Of a DNA stretch of 64,000 bases, positions 43,941 through 52,434 are shown in pieces. The translations under genes and the position numbers were made by a program. The stretch is taken from NCBI GenBank assembly GCA_001899205.1, contig MKVL01000035.1, positions 62,001-126,000 on the forward strand, written 5' to 3'. The notes beneath the pieces were generated by a model, which was not told where the DNA came from, made no database searches, and saw only the letters and a program-made list of their open reading frames with translations. Origin of the DNA: Mesorhizobium sp. 65-26 (GTDB lineage: Bacteria; Pseudomonadota; Alphaproteobacteria; Rhizobiales; Rhizobiaceae). How positions within the stretch are numbered: the stretch's first letter is position 1; each line of letters begins with the position of its first letter.

Positions 43941-44170
43941 CCGAGCACGACTTTTCGCTCCGATGCCGATTTATCCCCTTGTTGGAGCATCGGATCTGTC
44001 CGAAAACCGCTTCGCACTTTTCGGTCCGATGCCGGCTGATCCCCTTGTTGGAGCATCGGATCTGTCCGAATACCGCTTCGCACTTTTCGGTCCGATGCCG
44101 GCTGATCCTCTTGTTGGAGCATCGGATTTGTCCGAAAACCGCTTCGCACTTTTCGGTCCGATGCTCCGGA
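43941..44170. repeat. 66-bp direct tandem repeat, about 3.5 copies
   Basis: Copies start at equivalent points 43981, 44047 and 44113 (exactly 66 bases apart), with a degenerate partial copy to the left. Each unit holds a long imperfect palindrome (GAGCATCGGA ... TCCGATGC). Because 66 is a multiple of three, open frames of 22-residue repeats run on both strands, but no Shine-Dalgarno or known family supports translation. The last unit runs up to the next gene and contributes its GGAG ribosome binding site. Confidence 0.9.
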
Positions 44171-44174
44171 GCCC

Positions 44175-44972
44175 ATGAATCCCATTCGCATAGACGATCC
44201 GCAGGATCCGCGCGTCGCGGCCTACCTGGACATTCGGGAACGCGATCTTGCCGGCCGGCAGGGTCGTTTCATCGCCGAGGGCAAGGTCGTGCTGGGCATG
44301 CTGCTGTCCTCGTCTCGTTTCGAGGCGGAATCGATCCTTGTGCTTGAAAACCGGCTGCCGGGCCTTGCCGACACGCTGCGCATGGCAAGATCAGACGTCC
44401 CCGTCTATGTCGCGACCGGAGAGATCATGGATCGGATCGCCGGCTTCCATATGCACCGCGGCATCCTGGCCATCGGCCGCAAGGGCGCGGCGACATCAGC
44501 CGACGCACTGCTGGCCACGCTGCCGGCCACAGCGCTCGTCGTGGTGCTGGTCGGCATCGCCAACCACGACAATATGGGGTCGATCTTCCGCAACGCCGCC
44601 GCCTTCGGCGTCGACGCCGTGCTGCTCGACCGGACCTGCTGCGATCCATTGTACCGCAAGGCGATACGCGTCTCGGTGGGCGCGGCGCTGAAGGTGCCCT
44701 TTGCCTCGTTCCCGGACGCGGCAGCCTTCACCGTCATGCTCGACGGGCAAGGCTATGGCCAGTTCGCGCTGTCGCCACGCGGCCAGACCGACATTCGCGA
44801 CGCCCGGCATCCCGGCCGCCTGGCGCTCTATCTCGGCACCGAGGGCGAGGGCCTGCCCCCCGCCCTTCTCGAACGCTTGCAGACCGTGCGCATCGGCATG
44901 GCGGAAGGGTTCGACAGCCTGAACGTGGCCGCCGCGTCCGCCATCGCCCTGCATCATTTCTCGCGTCGTTGA
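44175..44972 (+). CDS. TrmH/SpoU-family RNA methyltransferase
   Basis: A 265-residue SPOUT-class methyltransferase. The N-terminal substrate-binding domain (RFIAEGKVVLGMLLSS) is followed by the catalytic knot: GIANHDNMGSIFRNAAAFGVDAVLL, LYLGTEGEGLP and GFDSLNVAAASAIALH (motifs 1-3). It methylates a ribose 2'-OH in tRNA or rRNA using SAM; the target base is not known. The ATG at 44175 has GGAG upstream, contributed by the end of the tandem repeat. Confidence 0.93.
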   Translation: MNPIRIDDPQDPRVAAYLDIRERDLAGRQGRFIAEGKVVLGMLLSSSRFEAESILVLENRLPGLADTLRMARSDVPVYVATGEIMDRIAGFHMHRGILAIGRKGAATSADALLATLPATALVVVLVGIANHDNMGSIFRNAAAFGVDAVLLDRTCCDPLYRKAIRVSVGAALKVPFASFPDAAAFTVMLDGQGYGQFALSPRGQTDIRDARHPGRLALYLGTEGEGLPPALLERLQTVRIGMAEGFDSLNVAAASAIALHHFSRR

Positions 44973-45112
44973 AGCGCGTGATCGGCCGCAGGTCCGCCAA
45001 GCGCCTGGGGACAGTGTCTTAGATACGCGCGATCTCCACATAGCGCCATGACCTGCAGCATGGCGCTGCATCCTCATGCAGGTCCGCGAGCTTCCGGCGA
45101 TTGCGGAAGACT

Positions 45113-46276
45113 CTAATCCGCCGTGGTCACCTTCTGCAGGGCGCGAACGCGGTCAGCGAGGCTGACGGCGCGATCACCGGCAGGCCGGGCTTCCTGGGAG
45201 GCGGCGAGCGCCTTGGCAATCGGCGAATCCGGCCCTTCCAGCCTCGCCGTGAGATTTACGACCTCGGCCGCCAGTTCGTTCATCTGCTCGCGAAGCGCGG
45301 CGCTGGTCTGGCGCACGGCTTCGCCCGGCGCGGCTTCGAACGCTGCCTGGCTGGTTTTCAGGCGCTTGTTTTCGCGCGCCAGCGCGGACAGCTTGTTTTC
45401 CAGCCGCTCCCGATCACCATCGAGCCTGGCGATAGCCTTCTCGATGCTTTCATCGGCTGCACCATTGCGATGCGGAGGTTCCTGGGCCACGAGCCGCAGG
45501 GCCGGTGCATTGTCCGCCCCGCTCTTCGGCCGCTCCGTGCGAGACCGCTCCAGGTCCTTCTCGCGCCGGGCAAGCTTGTCCTCGCGGTCGGCCAAAGTCG
45601 CCGTGAGGCGCTCCAGTTTCTTCTCAAGCTCGCCGGTTTTTTTCTTCTCGGCTTTCAGCGCCTCGCGGGCGAGCTTGATCTCAGTGGCCGCTTCCTGGCT
45701 GCGCTTCTCGGCCTCCTTGCGCTGTGCGCGCAGAGCGGTGATGTCATCGGCAAGCTTCTGCAATTCCGATTCACGCGCCACCAACTCGATCTGACGGTTA
45801 CTGGAGGCGAAGCTGGCGTCGTCATACATCTGCTCCAGCTTCTCCAGATCGAGCGCGCGCTTGTCCAGCTTGCGCTCGTTCTCGGTCAGGCGCTCGTGCA
45901 GCCGCTGGAGCTGCTCCTCGCGCTCGCGCAGCATCTCGTTCCTGACCTCGAGCTCGGAAAGCGCCTGGTTCTTGTCCTGCCGCACCATCGCCAGCCCCTT
46001 CAGGGCCTCGCGGCCGCGGCTGATCTCCACCAATTGCTCGGCCACCTTCTCCTTGAGACCCTTGACGCTGATCTCGAGCCGGCGCGTCGTCATGGCGTAT
46101 TCGGCGCGGATGCGATCCTTGTCGGCCTGGATCTCGGCCTGCGTCTGCGGGATCGAAGCCTCGACCCGCCTGCGGGTCAGCACCACGGCCCGCCGCCAGA
46201 CCGAGGGTGCGATCAACACCACCAGGAAGGCCGCGCACAGGACGCCGAGGGCAAAGAACAGAACTGACTGAACCAA
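45113..46276 (-). CDS. Membrane-anchored coiled-coil protein conserved in rhizobia
   Basis: A 387-residue protein with one N-terminal span (about residues 3-25, SVLFFALGVLCAAFLVVLIAP) and then almost continuous charged coiled coil (about residues 40-260 and 285-340). The start is TTG at 46276, giving MVQSVLFF, which matches the N-terminus of rhizobial relatives as I remember them. It could organise envelope or division machinery; no activity is known. It is one of the less common TTG starts in the window. Confidence 0.8.
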   Translation of the reverse strand: MVQSVLFFALGVLCAAFLVVLIAPSVWRRAVVLTRRRVEASIPQTQAEIQADKDRIRAEYAMTTRRLEISVKGLKEKVAEQLVEISRGREALKGLAMVRQDKNQALSELEVRNEMLREREEQLQRLHERLTENERKLDKRALDLEKLEQMYDDASFASSNRQIELVARESELQKLADDITALRAQRKEAEKRSQEAATEIKLAREALKAEKKKTGELEKKLERLTATLADREDKLARREKDLERSRTERPKSGADNAPALRLVAQEPPHRNGAADESIEKAIARLDGDRERLENKLSALARENKRLKTSQAAFEAAPGEAVRQTSAALREQMNELAAEVVNLTARLEGPDSPIAKALAASQEARPAGDRAVSLADRVRALQKVTTAD

Positions 46277-46423
46277 AGCGACTATCCGTTGTGGCTGGCG
46301 TCCAACCCTAAACCAGACTGTGCCACGTCCGCATGACGGAAATCCAGTACCGCGGCAAGTCTGCCGCGGTCAGATTCGTCGGGAAAAGATCGAAGCTCGA
46401 TCAAACCGTGTCGCGATAGAGCC

Positions 46424-47005
46424 TCAGAACGGATTCCAGGTCGCGCTCTCGGTGAGCTTCAGGTAGCCGAGATTGACGCCCAGCCTGGCGCCGACGCCGG
46501 TGCGGATCGGCACCAGCAGCACATTGTTGTTCTTCAGCACGTTGAAGCCGATGCCGGCGATCACATAGGCCGAGCCGGCCACGCCGCCATAGCGGTTGTA
46601 GAGATTGCTGACGTCGTCAAGATTGTAGACGAGCATCATCACCCGCGAACCCTCGCCGCCGAAATCCCAGCCAAGCGACGGGCCCTGCCAATAGACCTTA
46701 TGGTCGCCGGCATTCTTGGTGTAGAGCGTGCCCTCGCCATAGGTGAGGCCGCCAATGAGCGCGCCCGATCCCTCCTCGCCCAGAAGGTAGCCGTTCGGCA
46801 ACCCGTAGGACGCGAAGATCTTCTCCACCACCGTGGCGAGCCCTCCCGACGTGGCGCCGAAGAACTTGTGGCCGGAATCGACGATTTCCTGGGCGGTGTA
46901 CTCCTGTGCCCGCAAGGCGGAGGTTGAAAAGACGAGAACGCCCATCAGGGCAACCGCCATTGTGATGACACGGAAGAAATTCCGGCCGTTTAATCGGGAA
47001 AACAT
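46424..47005 (-). CDS. eipA: DUF1134 envelope protein, EipA-like
   Basis: A 193-residue secreted protein: N-terminal signal peptide (about residues 1-33, ending LRA-QE), then a DUF1134 domain of beta-barrel type (SGHKFFGATSGGLATVVEK, YGEGTLYTKNAG, GPSLGWDFGGEGSR). The family includes EipA of Brucella, a periplasmic protein needed for envelope integrity and reported to be under CtrA control. The gene lies beside chpT and near ctrA here. It is divergent from chpT with a 342-base gap. Confidence 0.9.
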   Translation of the reverse strand: MFSRLNGRNFFRVITMAVALMGVLVFSTSALRAQEYTAQEIVDSGHKFFGATSGGLATVVEKIFASYGLPNGYLLGEEGSGALIGGLTYGEGTLYTKNAGDHKVYWQGPSLGWDFGGEGSRVMMLVYNLDDVSNLYNRYGGVAGSAYVIAGIGFNVLKNNNVLLVPIRTGVGARLGVNLGYLKLTESATWNPF

Positions 47006-47347
47006 GCTTCCAAATCTCCGTCAGGGAGCACTTTCGCCGACGCCTCGTCCCCGTACGGCTCTTGCCGGCCGCCAAGGGTGACTCTTACGCGCAAACTATG
47101 CCGTAATCCTTTTTCAACCATTAAGCTCCCACATGAAGATGGCGGTTCGAAGGCCGGTTTTCGTGCCAACGGGCGGCTTCACATCCTGCCTGAACACACC
47201 ATTTTGCTTTGGCGACGGTCTCGCATTTGTTGCTGCTCGCACAAGCGCTGTGTATTCAAGAACTCCTTGGGAGAAATGTGATTCGTGTGGACCGCGCGGC
47301 CTGCATCGCCCGGTCATCCATTTGAAGCTGACAGGGATTTTTCGCCG
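47006..47347. other. Divergent region between eipA and chpT
   Basis: No gene is seen in these 342 bases. AACCATTAA (47116-47124) resembles a CtrA half-site (TTAACCAT-like) about 110 bases upstream of the eipA start, and two GANTC sequences occur in the region. I consider CtrA/CcrM control possible but weakly supported here. Confidence 0.35.
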
Positions 47348-47977
47348 ATGGCCGACCTTTTCACCCTTTCCGCAACCGATCTTGCAGCGCTGCTGTGCAG
47401 CCGGGTTTGCCACGACATCATTTCGCCGGTCGGCGCCATCAACAACGGGCTGGAACTGCTCGATGAGGGCGGCGCCGACGAGGACGCCATGCGGCTCATC
47501 CGGCAGAGCGCCAGGAACGCCTCGGCCCGCCTGCAATTCGCCCGCATCGCCTTTGGCGCCGCCGGCTCGGCGGGCATGCTTATCGACACCGGCGATGCCG
47601 AAGCCGTCGCCATTGCCTTTCTGAAGAACGAGAAGCCGGAATTGACCTGGAACGGCGCGCGCGCGCTGCTGCCGAAGAACAAGGTCAAGCTGCTGCTCAA
47701 CCTCATTCTGGTCGCCAACGCCGCCATCCCGCGCGGCGGCCGGCTGGTCGTCACGCTGGAGAACCTGGACACCGAGCCACGCTTCGCGCTCTCCTCCAGC
47801 GGTCCGATGTTGCGCGTGCCGCCAAAGTTCCTGGAACTCCATTCGGGCAACAAACCCGAGGAGCCGATCGACGCGCATTCAGTGCAGCCCTATTACACGC
47901 TGCTCCTCGCGCGCGAGGCCAACATGACGATATCGATCCACGCCACCCCAGAGGAAATTGTCCTCTCGGCCGCATGA
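47348..47977 (+). CDS. chpT: Histidine phosphotransferase ChpT
   Basis: A 209-residue dimeric phosphotransferase of the CckA-ChpT-CtrA relay. The phospho-accepting His22 sits in SRVCHDIISPVGAINNGLELL (residues 18-38 as landmarks), the first helix of the DHp-like domain; the rest forms a degenerate kinase ATPase-like domain (VKLLLNLILVANAAIPRGG). It passes phosphate to CtrA and CpdR. It is encoded only 0.8 kb from ctrA. Confidence 0.93.
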   Translation: MADLFTLSATDLAALLCSRVCHDIISPVGAINNGLELLDEGGADEDAMRLIRQSARNASARLQFARIAFGAAGSAGMLIDTGDAEAVAIAFLKNEKPELTWNGARALLPKNKVKLLLNLILVANAAIPRGGRLVVTLENLDTEPRFALSSSGPMLRVPPKFLELHSGNKPEEPIDAHSVQPYYTLLLAREANMTISIHATPEEIVLSAA

Positions 47978-48222
47978 TTTTTCCTGGTATTCCGGGATCG
48001 TAGCAAAGTCGTCTTAGTAATAATATCTACAGAAATCCGCGCCGGCGGATGATTTCACTTGCGCGGCTAGATGAAACGGAGCGCGCGCAAGACGAATCAC
48101 GCCGATTACGCATTTGCGAAAATTTTACCTAATGACTTTTCCGGTTCTTTACCGGATCGGCCTATGGTCCAGGCCGGCAATCCCCGATGCTGACGAAACG
48201 CGACGCCGTGAAGAGGACCGGA

Positions 48223-48591
48223 ATGAAACGCTGCATGTTCGTCGATGATTCGAGCGTCATCCGGAAGGTCGCGAAGCGCATCCTGGGAAGTTTCGACATG
48301 ATGGTCATCGAGGCGGCAAGCGGGCTCGACGCCGTCGACATGTGCGCCGCCGACATGCCTGACATCATCGTCGTCGATGCCGCGCTGCCCGACATGCAGG
48401 CCGTCGATCTCATCCGCCAGGTGCGGGGCATGCCAAGCGCCGTCAAGCCGCAAATCCTGATTTCCCTGGTCGAGTTCGACGTCGCCGCCGTCATGCGGGC
48501 GAAGCGGGCCGGCGCCCAGGGCTACCTATTGAAGCCCTTCAACAGGCCGCAACTCCTGGAACGTTTCCGCTCCCTTCAGGTCGCTGCCTGA
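48223..48591 (+). CDS. Single-domain response regulator
   Basis: A 122-residue stand-alone receiver domain: acidic pair in FVDDSS, phospho-acceptor Asp52 in IVVDAALPD, and Lys104 in YLLKPF. The ATG at 48223 follows GAGG. It lacks any output domain, so it acts by protein interaction, as CpdR or DivK do. Its place between chpT and ctrA suggests a role in the same phosphorelay, but the sequence is not clearly CpdR or DivK. Confidence 0.9.
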   Translation: MKRCMFVDDSSVIRKVAKRILGSFDMMVIEAASGLDAVDMCAADMPDIIVVDAALPDMQAVDLIRQVRGMPSAVKPQILISLVEFDVAAVMRAKRAGAQGYLLKPFNRPQLLERFRSLQVAA

Positions 48592-48704
48592 TTCGCGTCG
48601 CCTTCGGCGGATGGATCACCCAACGGCGCGCGATTGTTCGACTGGAACTAACCGTCACGGACGCCATACAGGTTTCGATGAGCCTGAAGGCAGCTCCAGA
48701 AAGC

Positions 48705-48726
48705 AAAAACCCGGCCGGAGCCGGGT
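48705..48726 (-). terminator. Intrinsic terminator of ctrA
   Basis: On the minus strand: ACCCGGC, loop TCCG, GCCGGGT, then a T-run (A-run at 48705-48709 on the plus strand). It lies 26 bases after the ctrA stop codon. Confidence 0.85.
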
Positions 48727-48751
48727 CTTCATGCCGCGAAACAGGCCTTGC

Positions 48752-49447
48752 TCAGGCGCTGGCGCGGATGTCTTCCGGCTCACGCAGCACATAGCCGCGG
48801 CCCCAGACCGTCTCGATGTAATTCTGGCCGCCCGACGCCGCGTCGAGCTTCTTGCGCAGCTTGCAGATGAAGACGTCGATGATCTTCAGCTCCGGCTCGT
48901 CCATGCCGCCATAAAGGTGGTTGAGGAACATTTCCTTGGTCAGCGTCGTGCCCTTGCGCAGCGAGAGCAGCTCCAGCATCTGGTATTCCTTGCCGGTCAG
49001 ATGCACGCGCTGGCCGCCGACCTCGACGGTCTTGGCATCGAGATTGACCACCAGGTCGCCGGTGGTGATGACGGATTGCGCATGCCCCTTGGAGCGGCGC
49101 ACGATGGCGTGGATGCGGGCAACCAGTTCGTCCTTGTGGAACGGCTTGGTCATGTAGTCGTCGGCGCCGAAGCCGAGGCCGCGCACCTTGTCCTCGATGC
49201 CGGCCATGCCGGAAAGGATCAGGATCGGCGTCTTCACCTTGGACAGGCGAAGCGTTCTCAAGACTTCATAACCCGACATGTCGGGAAGGTTGAGGTCGAG
49301 AAGAATGATGTCGTAGTCGTAGAGCTTGCCTAGATCGACACCTTCTTCACCAAGGTCTGTCGTATAGACATTGAAGCTTTCCGATTTCAGCATCAATTCG
49401 ATGCTCTGTGCGGTTGCACTGTCATCTTCTATCAGCAGAACACGCAT
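48752..49447 (-). CDS. ctrA: Cell-cycle master response regulator CtrA
   Basis: A 231-residue OmpR-family regulator: Asp51 in [10 protein letters not shown], Lys in YMTKPF, and the DNA-binding helix [13 protein letters not shown] with the wing VWGRGYVL. The sequence is the well-conserved alphaproteobacterial CtrA, which controls cell division, polarity and flagellar genes. The upstream region carries GANTC methylation sites and a CtrA-like box, which fits the known CcrM- and auto-regulation. ChpT and SciP, two of its control proteins, are encoded within 3 kb. Confidence 0.98.
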   Translation of the reverse strand: MRVLLIEDDSATAQSIELMLKSESFNVYTTDLGEEGVDLGKLYDYDIILLDLNLPDMSGYEVLRTLRLSKVKTPILILSGMAGIEDKVRGLGFGADDYMTKPFHKDELVARIHAIVRRSKGHAQSVITTGDLVVNLDAKTVEVGGQRVHLTGKEYQMLELLSLRKGTTLTKEMFLNHLYGGMDEPELKIIDVFICKLRKKLDAASGGQNYIETVWGRGYVLREPEDIRASA

Positions 49448-49532
49448 TTCATTCCCCTTTTCTGCTGCCGGACCACGTCACGGCCCGTCCTGGTCCGGAG
49501 CAGTGATTGCCTAGTGCAGAGGCTGCCATCGA

Positions 49533-49551
49533 ATGGTTAACAAAACCTAAT
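49533..49551 (-). promoter_or_regulatory. CtrA binding site candidate in the ctrA promoter
   Basis: Minus strand ATTA-GGTTTTG-TTAACCAT: the spacing of seven and the TTAACCAT half fit the CtrA consensus TTAA-N7-TTAA with one mismatch. It is 86 bases upstream of the ctrA start, consistent with auto-regulation. Confidence 0.55.
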
Positions 49552-49601
49552 TCCGCGTCCTTGACGGTATCAGATTTTTTAACCCCTTTCTACACACACT
49601 T

Positions 49602-49678
49602 GAATCTAATGATGAATCGCAGAACCAAACTCCTAATGCAACACATTAATAAGCCAGCCTAAGTGACTCCAGGGACTC
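49602..49678. promoter_or_regulatory. Cluster of four GANTC (CcrM) sites upstream of ctrA
   Basis: GAATC at 49602-49606 and 49614-49618, and GACTC at 49665-49669 and 49674-49678. Two more lie nearer fliJ (49789-49793 and 49894-49898). Chance expectation is about one per 256 bases. CcrM methylation of GANTC in the ctrA promoter is established in Caulobacter. The 450-base gap holds no other gene. Confidence 0.65.
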
Positions 49679-49898
49679 ACTGGCTGCGCTCTGCGTGGCA
49701 TGTCGGAATTTTTACCCCGCCTTAAGTCCTGGGGCGTATGATTAACAATGCCCGTAAACGAATGGTTACCGCCGGTAAAAATCTTTAGGAATCTGTTTCC
49801 CATAGTCCGGGGAAAGGCGGTGGATGCGGGCGACGCTTGGGGCTTTCCCAGCGGGATGGGCGATATGTGCAGGTGTGCGTTTCCGGGAGTACCGAATC

Positions 49899-50276
49899 AT
49901 GAAGTCACGTGAAAACCTCGTTCGGCTGAAGCAATTTCAGGTGAATGAGAAGCGGCGCCAGTTGCTGCAGCTCGACATGATGATCGCTGAATTCGAGCGC
50001 ATGGCCGTCGAACTCGAACTTCAGATCACCGCCGAGGAGAAGAAAGCCGGCATCACCGACATCAACCATTTCGCCTATCCGACCTTCGCCAAGGCAGCGC
50101 GTCTGCGCCGCGACAACATCAGGAATTCGCAGAACGACCTCGCCCAGCAGCGAAGCGCTGCCGAATCAGTACTCAGCGAAGCTGAAGCGGAGCTTTCCAA
50201 GGCGGAGATGCTGGAATCGCGCGATTCCAAGATCCGCGAGGCGGAGACCGGCGGCCGCAGCGCCATGATCGGCTGA
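49899..50276 (+). CDS. fliJ: FliJ-like flagellar protein
   Basis: A 125-residue, almost entirely helical protein with heptad repeats (LVRLKQFQVNEKRRQL, then a long second helix after residue 60). It matches the FliJ-like proteins encoded next to ctrA in rhizobia and Brucella. FliJ is a soluble chaperone/stalk of the FliI export ATPase. No fliI is in this window. The ATG at 49899 follows CGGGAG; upstream in-frame codons are out of the Shine-Dalgarno context. Confidence 0.8.
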   Translation: MKSRENLVRLKQFQVNEKRRQLLQLDMMIAEFERMAVELELQITAEEKKAGITDINHFAYPTFAKAARLRRDNIRNSQNDLAQQRSAAESVLSEAEAELSKAEMLESRDSKIREAETGGRSAMIG

Positions 50277-50374
50277 GCGCCAAGCCCCGGTCACACATTT
50301 TGCCCCCGACACGTCGGGCGCTCATTCTTCAATACCGGAATTCTCCCTGATTCGCCGGCCACGGCCAGTTGCGA

Positions 50375-50761
50375 TCAGGCGTCCTGATGCTCCGTCGCCC
50401 GCGCGCGGGCCTCCTTGATATCGGGAGCATGCTCTTCCGCCCACGATCGGATCTGGATCAACAGACCCGCCAGGTTGCGGCCCAGCCCGGTCAGTTCATA
50501 CTCCACCCGAGGCGGGATCACCGGAAAGACTTCCCGCCGCACCAGCCCATCGCGCTCCAGCACACGCAATGTCTGCGTCAACATTTTCGGCGTGATGCCT
50601 TCGAGCTTGCGCGCAAGCTCACCATTGCGCATTCGCCCGCGACGCAGCGCGCACACCACCAGGTAGACCCACTTGCTGGCAAGCATCTCCAGCACCGTGT
50701 GCGAGGGACAGGTGCGCTGGAAGGCATCGTAGCCGAAGGGGGAGTCATCATCACTATCCAT
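50375..50761 (-). CDS. HxlR-family transcriptional regulator
   Basis: A 128-residue winged-helix regulator: TVLEMLASKWVYLVVCALRRG followed by LEGITPKMLTQTLRVLERDGLV and the wing EVFPVIPPRVEYELT are typical HxlR/MarR-like sequences. One N-terminal Cys (RTCPSH) is at the redox-sensing position of QorR/YodB-type members. It is divergent from a quinone-oxidoreductase-like gene, a classical pairing in which the regulator represses the enzyme until quinones or thiol stress appear. Confidence 0.92.
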   Translation of the reverse strand: MDSDDDSPFGYDAFQRTCPSHTVLEMLASKWVYLVVCALRRGRMRNGELARKLEGITPKMLTQTLRVLERDGLVRREVFPVIPPRVEYELTGLGRNLAGLLIQIRSWAEEHAPDIKEARARATEHQDA

Positions 50762-50787
50762 AAGGTACCTATATATCGACAAGGTAC
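50762..50787. promoter_or_regulatory. Repeated AAGGTAC boxes in the HxlR/oxidoreductase promoter
   Basis: AAGGTAC occurs at 50762-50768 and 50781-50787, 19 bases apart, directly upstream of the regulator start and within the 92-base divergent region. HxlR proteins bind such paired, partly palindromic (GGTACC) sites. Confidence 0.5.
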
Positions 50788-50853
50788 ATACTAGACAATG
50801 GGATATTACTATCCAAATGATAGCGGCACCAACCAACGAGGAGTAGTGATCCC

Positions 50854-51780
50854 ATGCGTGCCGTTACACAGACCTCCGTCGGCGGTCCCGATGTTCTTGT
50901 CCTGGCCGATCGTCCCTCCCCATCTCCCGCGGCCGGCGAAGTGCTGGTCCGGGTCAAGGCGGCCGGCATCAACCCGGTCGATGCCGCGGTTCGCGCCGGT
51001 TACTATCCGCTGCTCGGCGAACCGCCCTTCACCCTGGGCTGGGACATCTCGGGGACGGTCGAGGCGCTCGGCCAGGGCGTGAGCGGCTTCAAGGTCGGGG
51101 ACGATGTGTTCGGCATGCCGCGCTTCCCCGGGCAGGCGGCGGCCTATGCGGAACTCGCGGTATCGCCGGCCGGCGATCTCGCGCCCAAGCCGGCGGCAGC
51201 CGATCATGTCCAGGCCGGCGCGCTGCCGCTGGCCGGCCTCACCGCCTGGCAGGGCCTTGTCCGTCATGGCGGCCTGAAACCCGGTCAACGCGCGCTGATC
51301 CATGCCGCCGCCGGCGGGGTCGGCCATCTTGCGGTGCAGATCGCCAAGGCGCTGGGCGCCCATGTCACCGCCACCGCCAGCCCGGCCAAGCTTGATTTCG
51401 TCCGCTCGCTCGGCGCCGACGAGGTGATCGACTACACAAAGGATGACTTCACCGAAAAGGCGCGGCAGATCGACCTCGTCCTGGACCCCATCGGTGGCGA
51501 CCACGCCGACCGCTCCCTGGCCGTGCTGAGGGATGGCGGCGTGCTGGTCTCGCTGCTCAACGTGAACGACAGCACGCGGGAGAAGGCGGGCGAACGGGAC
51601 ATCCGCGTGGAACGGATGTCTGTCGTCCCCGATCGCGATGGCCTGGTCGAGCTCGCCAGGCTGGTCGACGCGGGCAAGCTGCGGGTCCATGTCGCCAAGG
51701 CTTTTCCGCTGGAACAGGCCGGCGAGGCGCACGCCTTTCTGGCGGCCAGGCCCACGGGCAAGGTGGCGCTGACACCCTGA
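50854..51780 (+). CDS. NADP-dependent quinone oxidoreductase-like MDR enzyme
   Basis: A 308-residue zinc-free medium-chain dehydrogenase/reductase. It shows the GroES-like N-terminal domain (KAAGINPVDAAVRAG), the cofactor motif AAAGGVGHLAVQIAKALGA (near residue 150) and the quinone-reductase-like C-terminus (FLAARPTGKVAL). Structural or catalytic zinc Cys residues are absent. GAGGAG upstream of ATG 50854. It is controlled most likely by the divergent HxlR regulator. Confidence 0.92.
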   Translation: MRAVTQTSVGGPDVLVLADRPSPSPAAGEVLVRVKAAGINPVDAAVRAGYYPLLGEPPFTLGWDISGTVEALGQGVSGFKVGDDVFGMPRFPGQAAAYAELAVSPAGDLAPKPAAADHVQAGALPLAGLTAWQGLVRHGGLKPGQRALIHAAAGGVGHLAVQIAKALGAHVTATASPAKLDFVRSLGADEVIDYTKDDFTEKARQIDLVLDPIGGDHADRSLAVLRDGGVLVSLLNVNDSTREKAGERDIRVERMSVVPDRDGLVELARLVDAGKLRVHVAKAFPLEQAGEAHAFLAARPTGKVALTP

Positions 51781-51843
51781 CGCCGCATCGGCATCGCGGG
51801 AAACCGGCTCGACGCCGGAATGGGCATTGCTGCCAGCTGAAAA

Positions 51844-51875
51844 CGAAAAGGGCGCGGAATCCCGCGCCCTTTTCG
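51844..51875. terminator. Bidirectional terminator between the oxidoreductase and sciP
   Basis: A 14-bp perfect stem CGAAAAGGGCGCGG with loop AATC. The A-run and T-run on opposite arms let it serve both convergent genes. Confidence 0.88.
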
Positions 51876-51887
51876 ATTACATGGATC

Positions 51888-52163
51888 TCAATGCCGATAT
51901 TGCTGAATGCGCGTCGTGCGCAGTCCGGCAAGGCCGTACTCGTCGATCGACGCTTGCCAGGACAGGAATTCCTCGGTCGTCAGCTTGTAACGCTGGCAGG
52001 CTTCCTCAAGGCTGAGCAGGCCGCCACGCACCGCTGCGACAACTTCCGCCTTGCGCCGGATAACCCACCGGCGGGTATTCGAAGGTGGCAGATCGGCAAC
52101 GGTAAGAGGGCTGCCGTCGGGCCCGATAACATACTTGACTCGCGGTCTAACCAGATCGGTCAT
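51888..52163 (-). CDS. sciP: DUF1153 protein SciP (CtrA inhibitor)
   Basis: A 91-residue helix-turn-helix protein of the DUF1153 family. Landmarks: RVKYVIGPDGSPLTVADLPP at the N-terminus, RRWVIRRKAEVVAAVRGGLLS, and CQRYKLTTEEFLSWQ as the recognition helix region. The Caulobacter member SciP binds CtrA or its promoters and blocks CtrA-dependent transcription. Found here 2.4 kb from ctrA and 4 kb from chpT. Confidence 0.93.
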   Translation of the reverse strand: MTDLVRPRVKYVIGPDGSPLTVADLPPSNTRRWVIRRKAEVVAAVRGGLLSLEEACQRYKLTTEEFLSWQASIDEYGLAGLRTTRIQQYRH

Positions 52164-52434
52164 CGTACTCTCTACTAAAAACTCACAGACCCAATCCCCA
52201 CCACATTACTGCCGCAGCTTTAAAAATTGCCTAAGCAGACCCTAATAGCTAGGTAAGGTTCGTGAACGTCACGTTAGCCTTTTCTTCGGCATTTGAGCGA
52301 TCGCCGCAAAACCGCCTCAAGCGCCTGGAAAATCCGCCTGCCGGCAAAGCTGGCGCGCTTTGGACGCTTGACCTATATTCCGCCCAATGGCCCGACATTC
52401 AGGCCATTGGTATTGAGCGCATGCAGAACGAGCC

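Noticed and set aside
43941-44170. Possible CRISPR array
   Set aside because: Units are contiguous, with no unique spacers between them, and no cas genes occur.
43963-44178. Open frame of three 22-residue repeats
   Set aside because: It follows only from the 66-bp tandem DNA repeat; an equally long frame exists on the other strand and there is no Shine-Dalgarno or family match.
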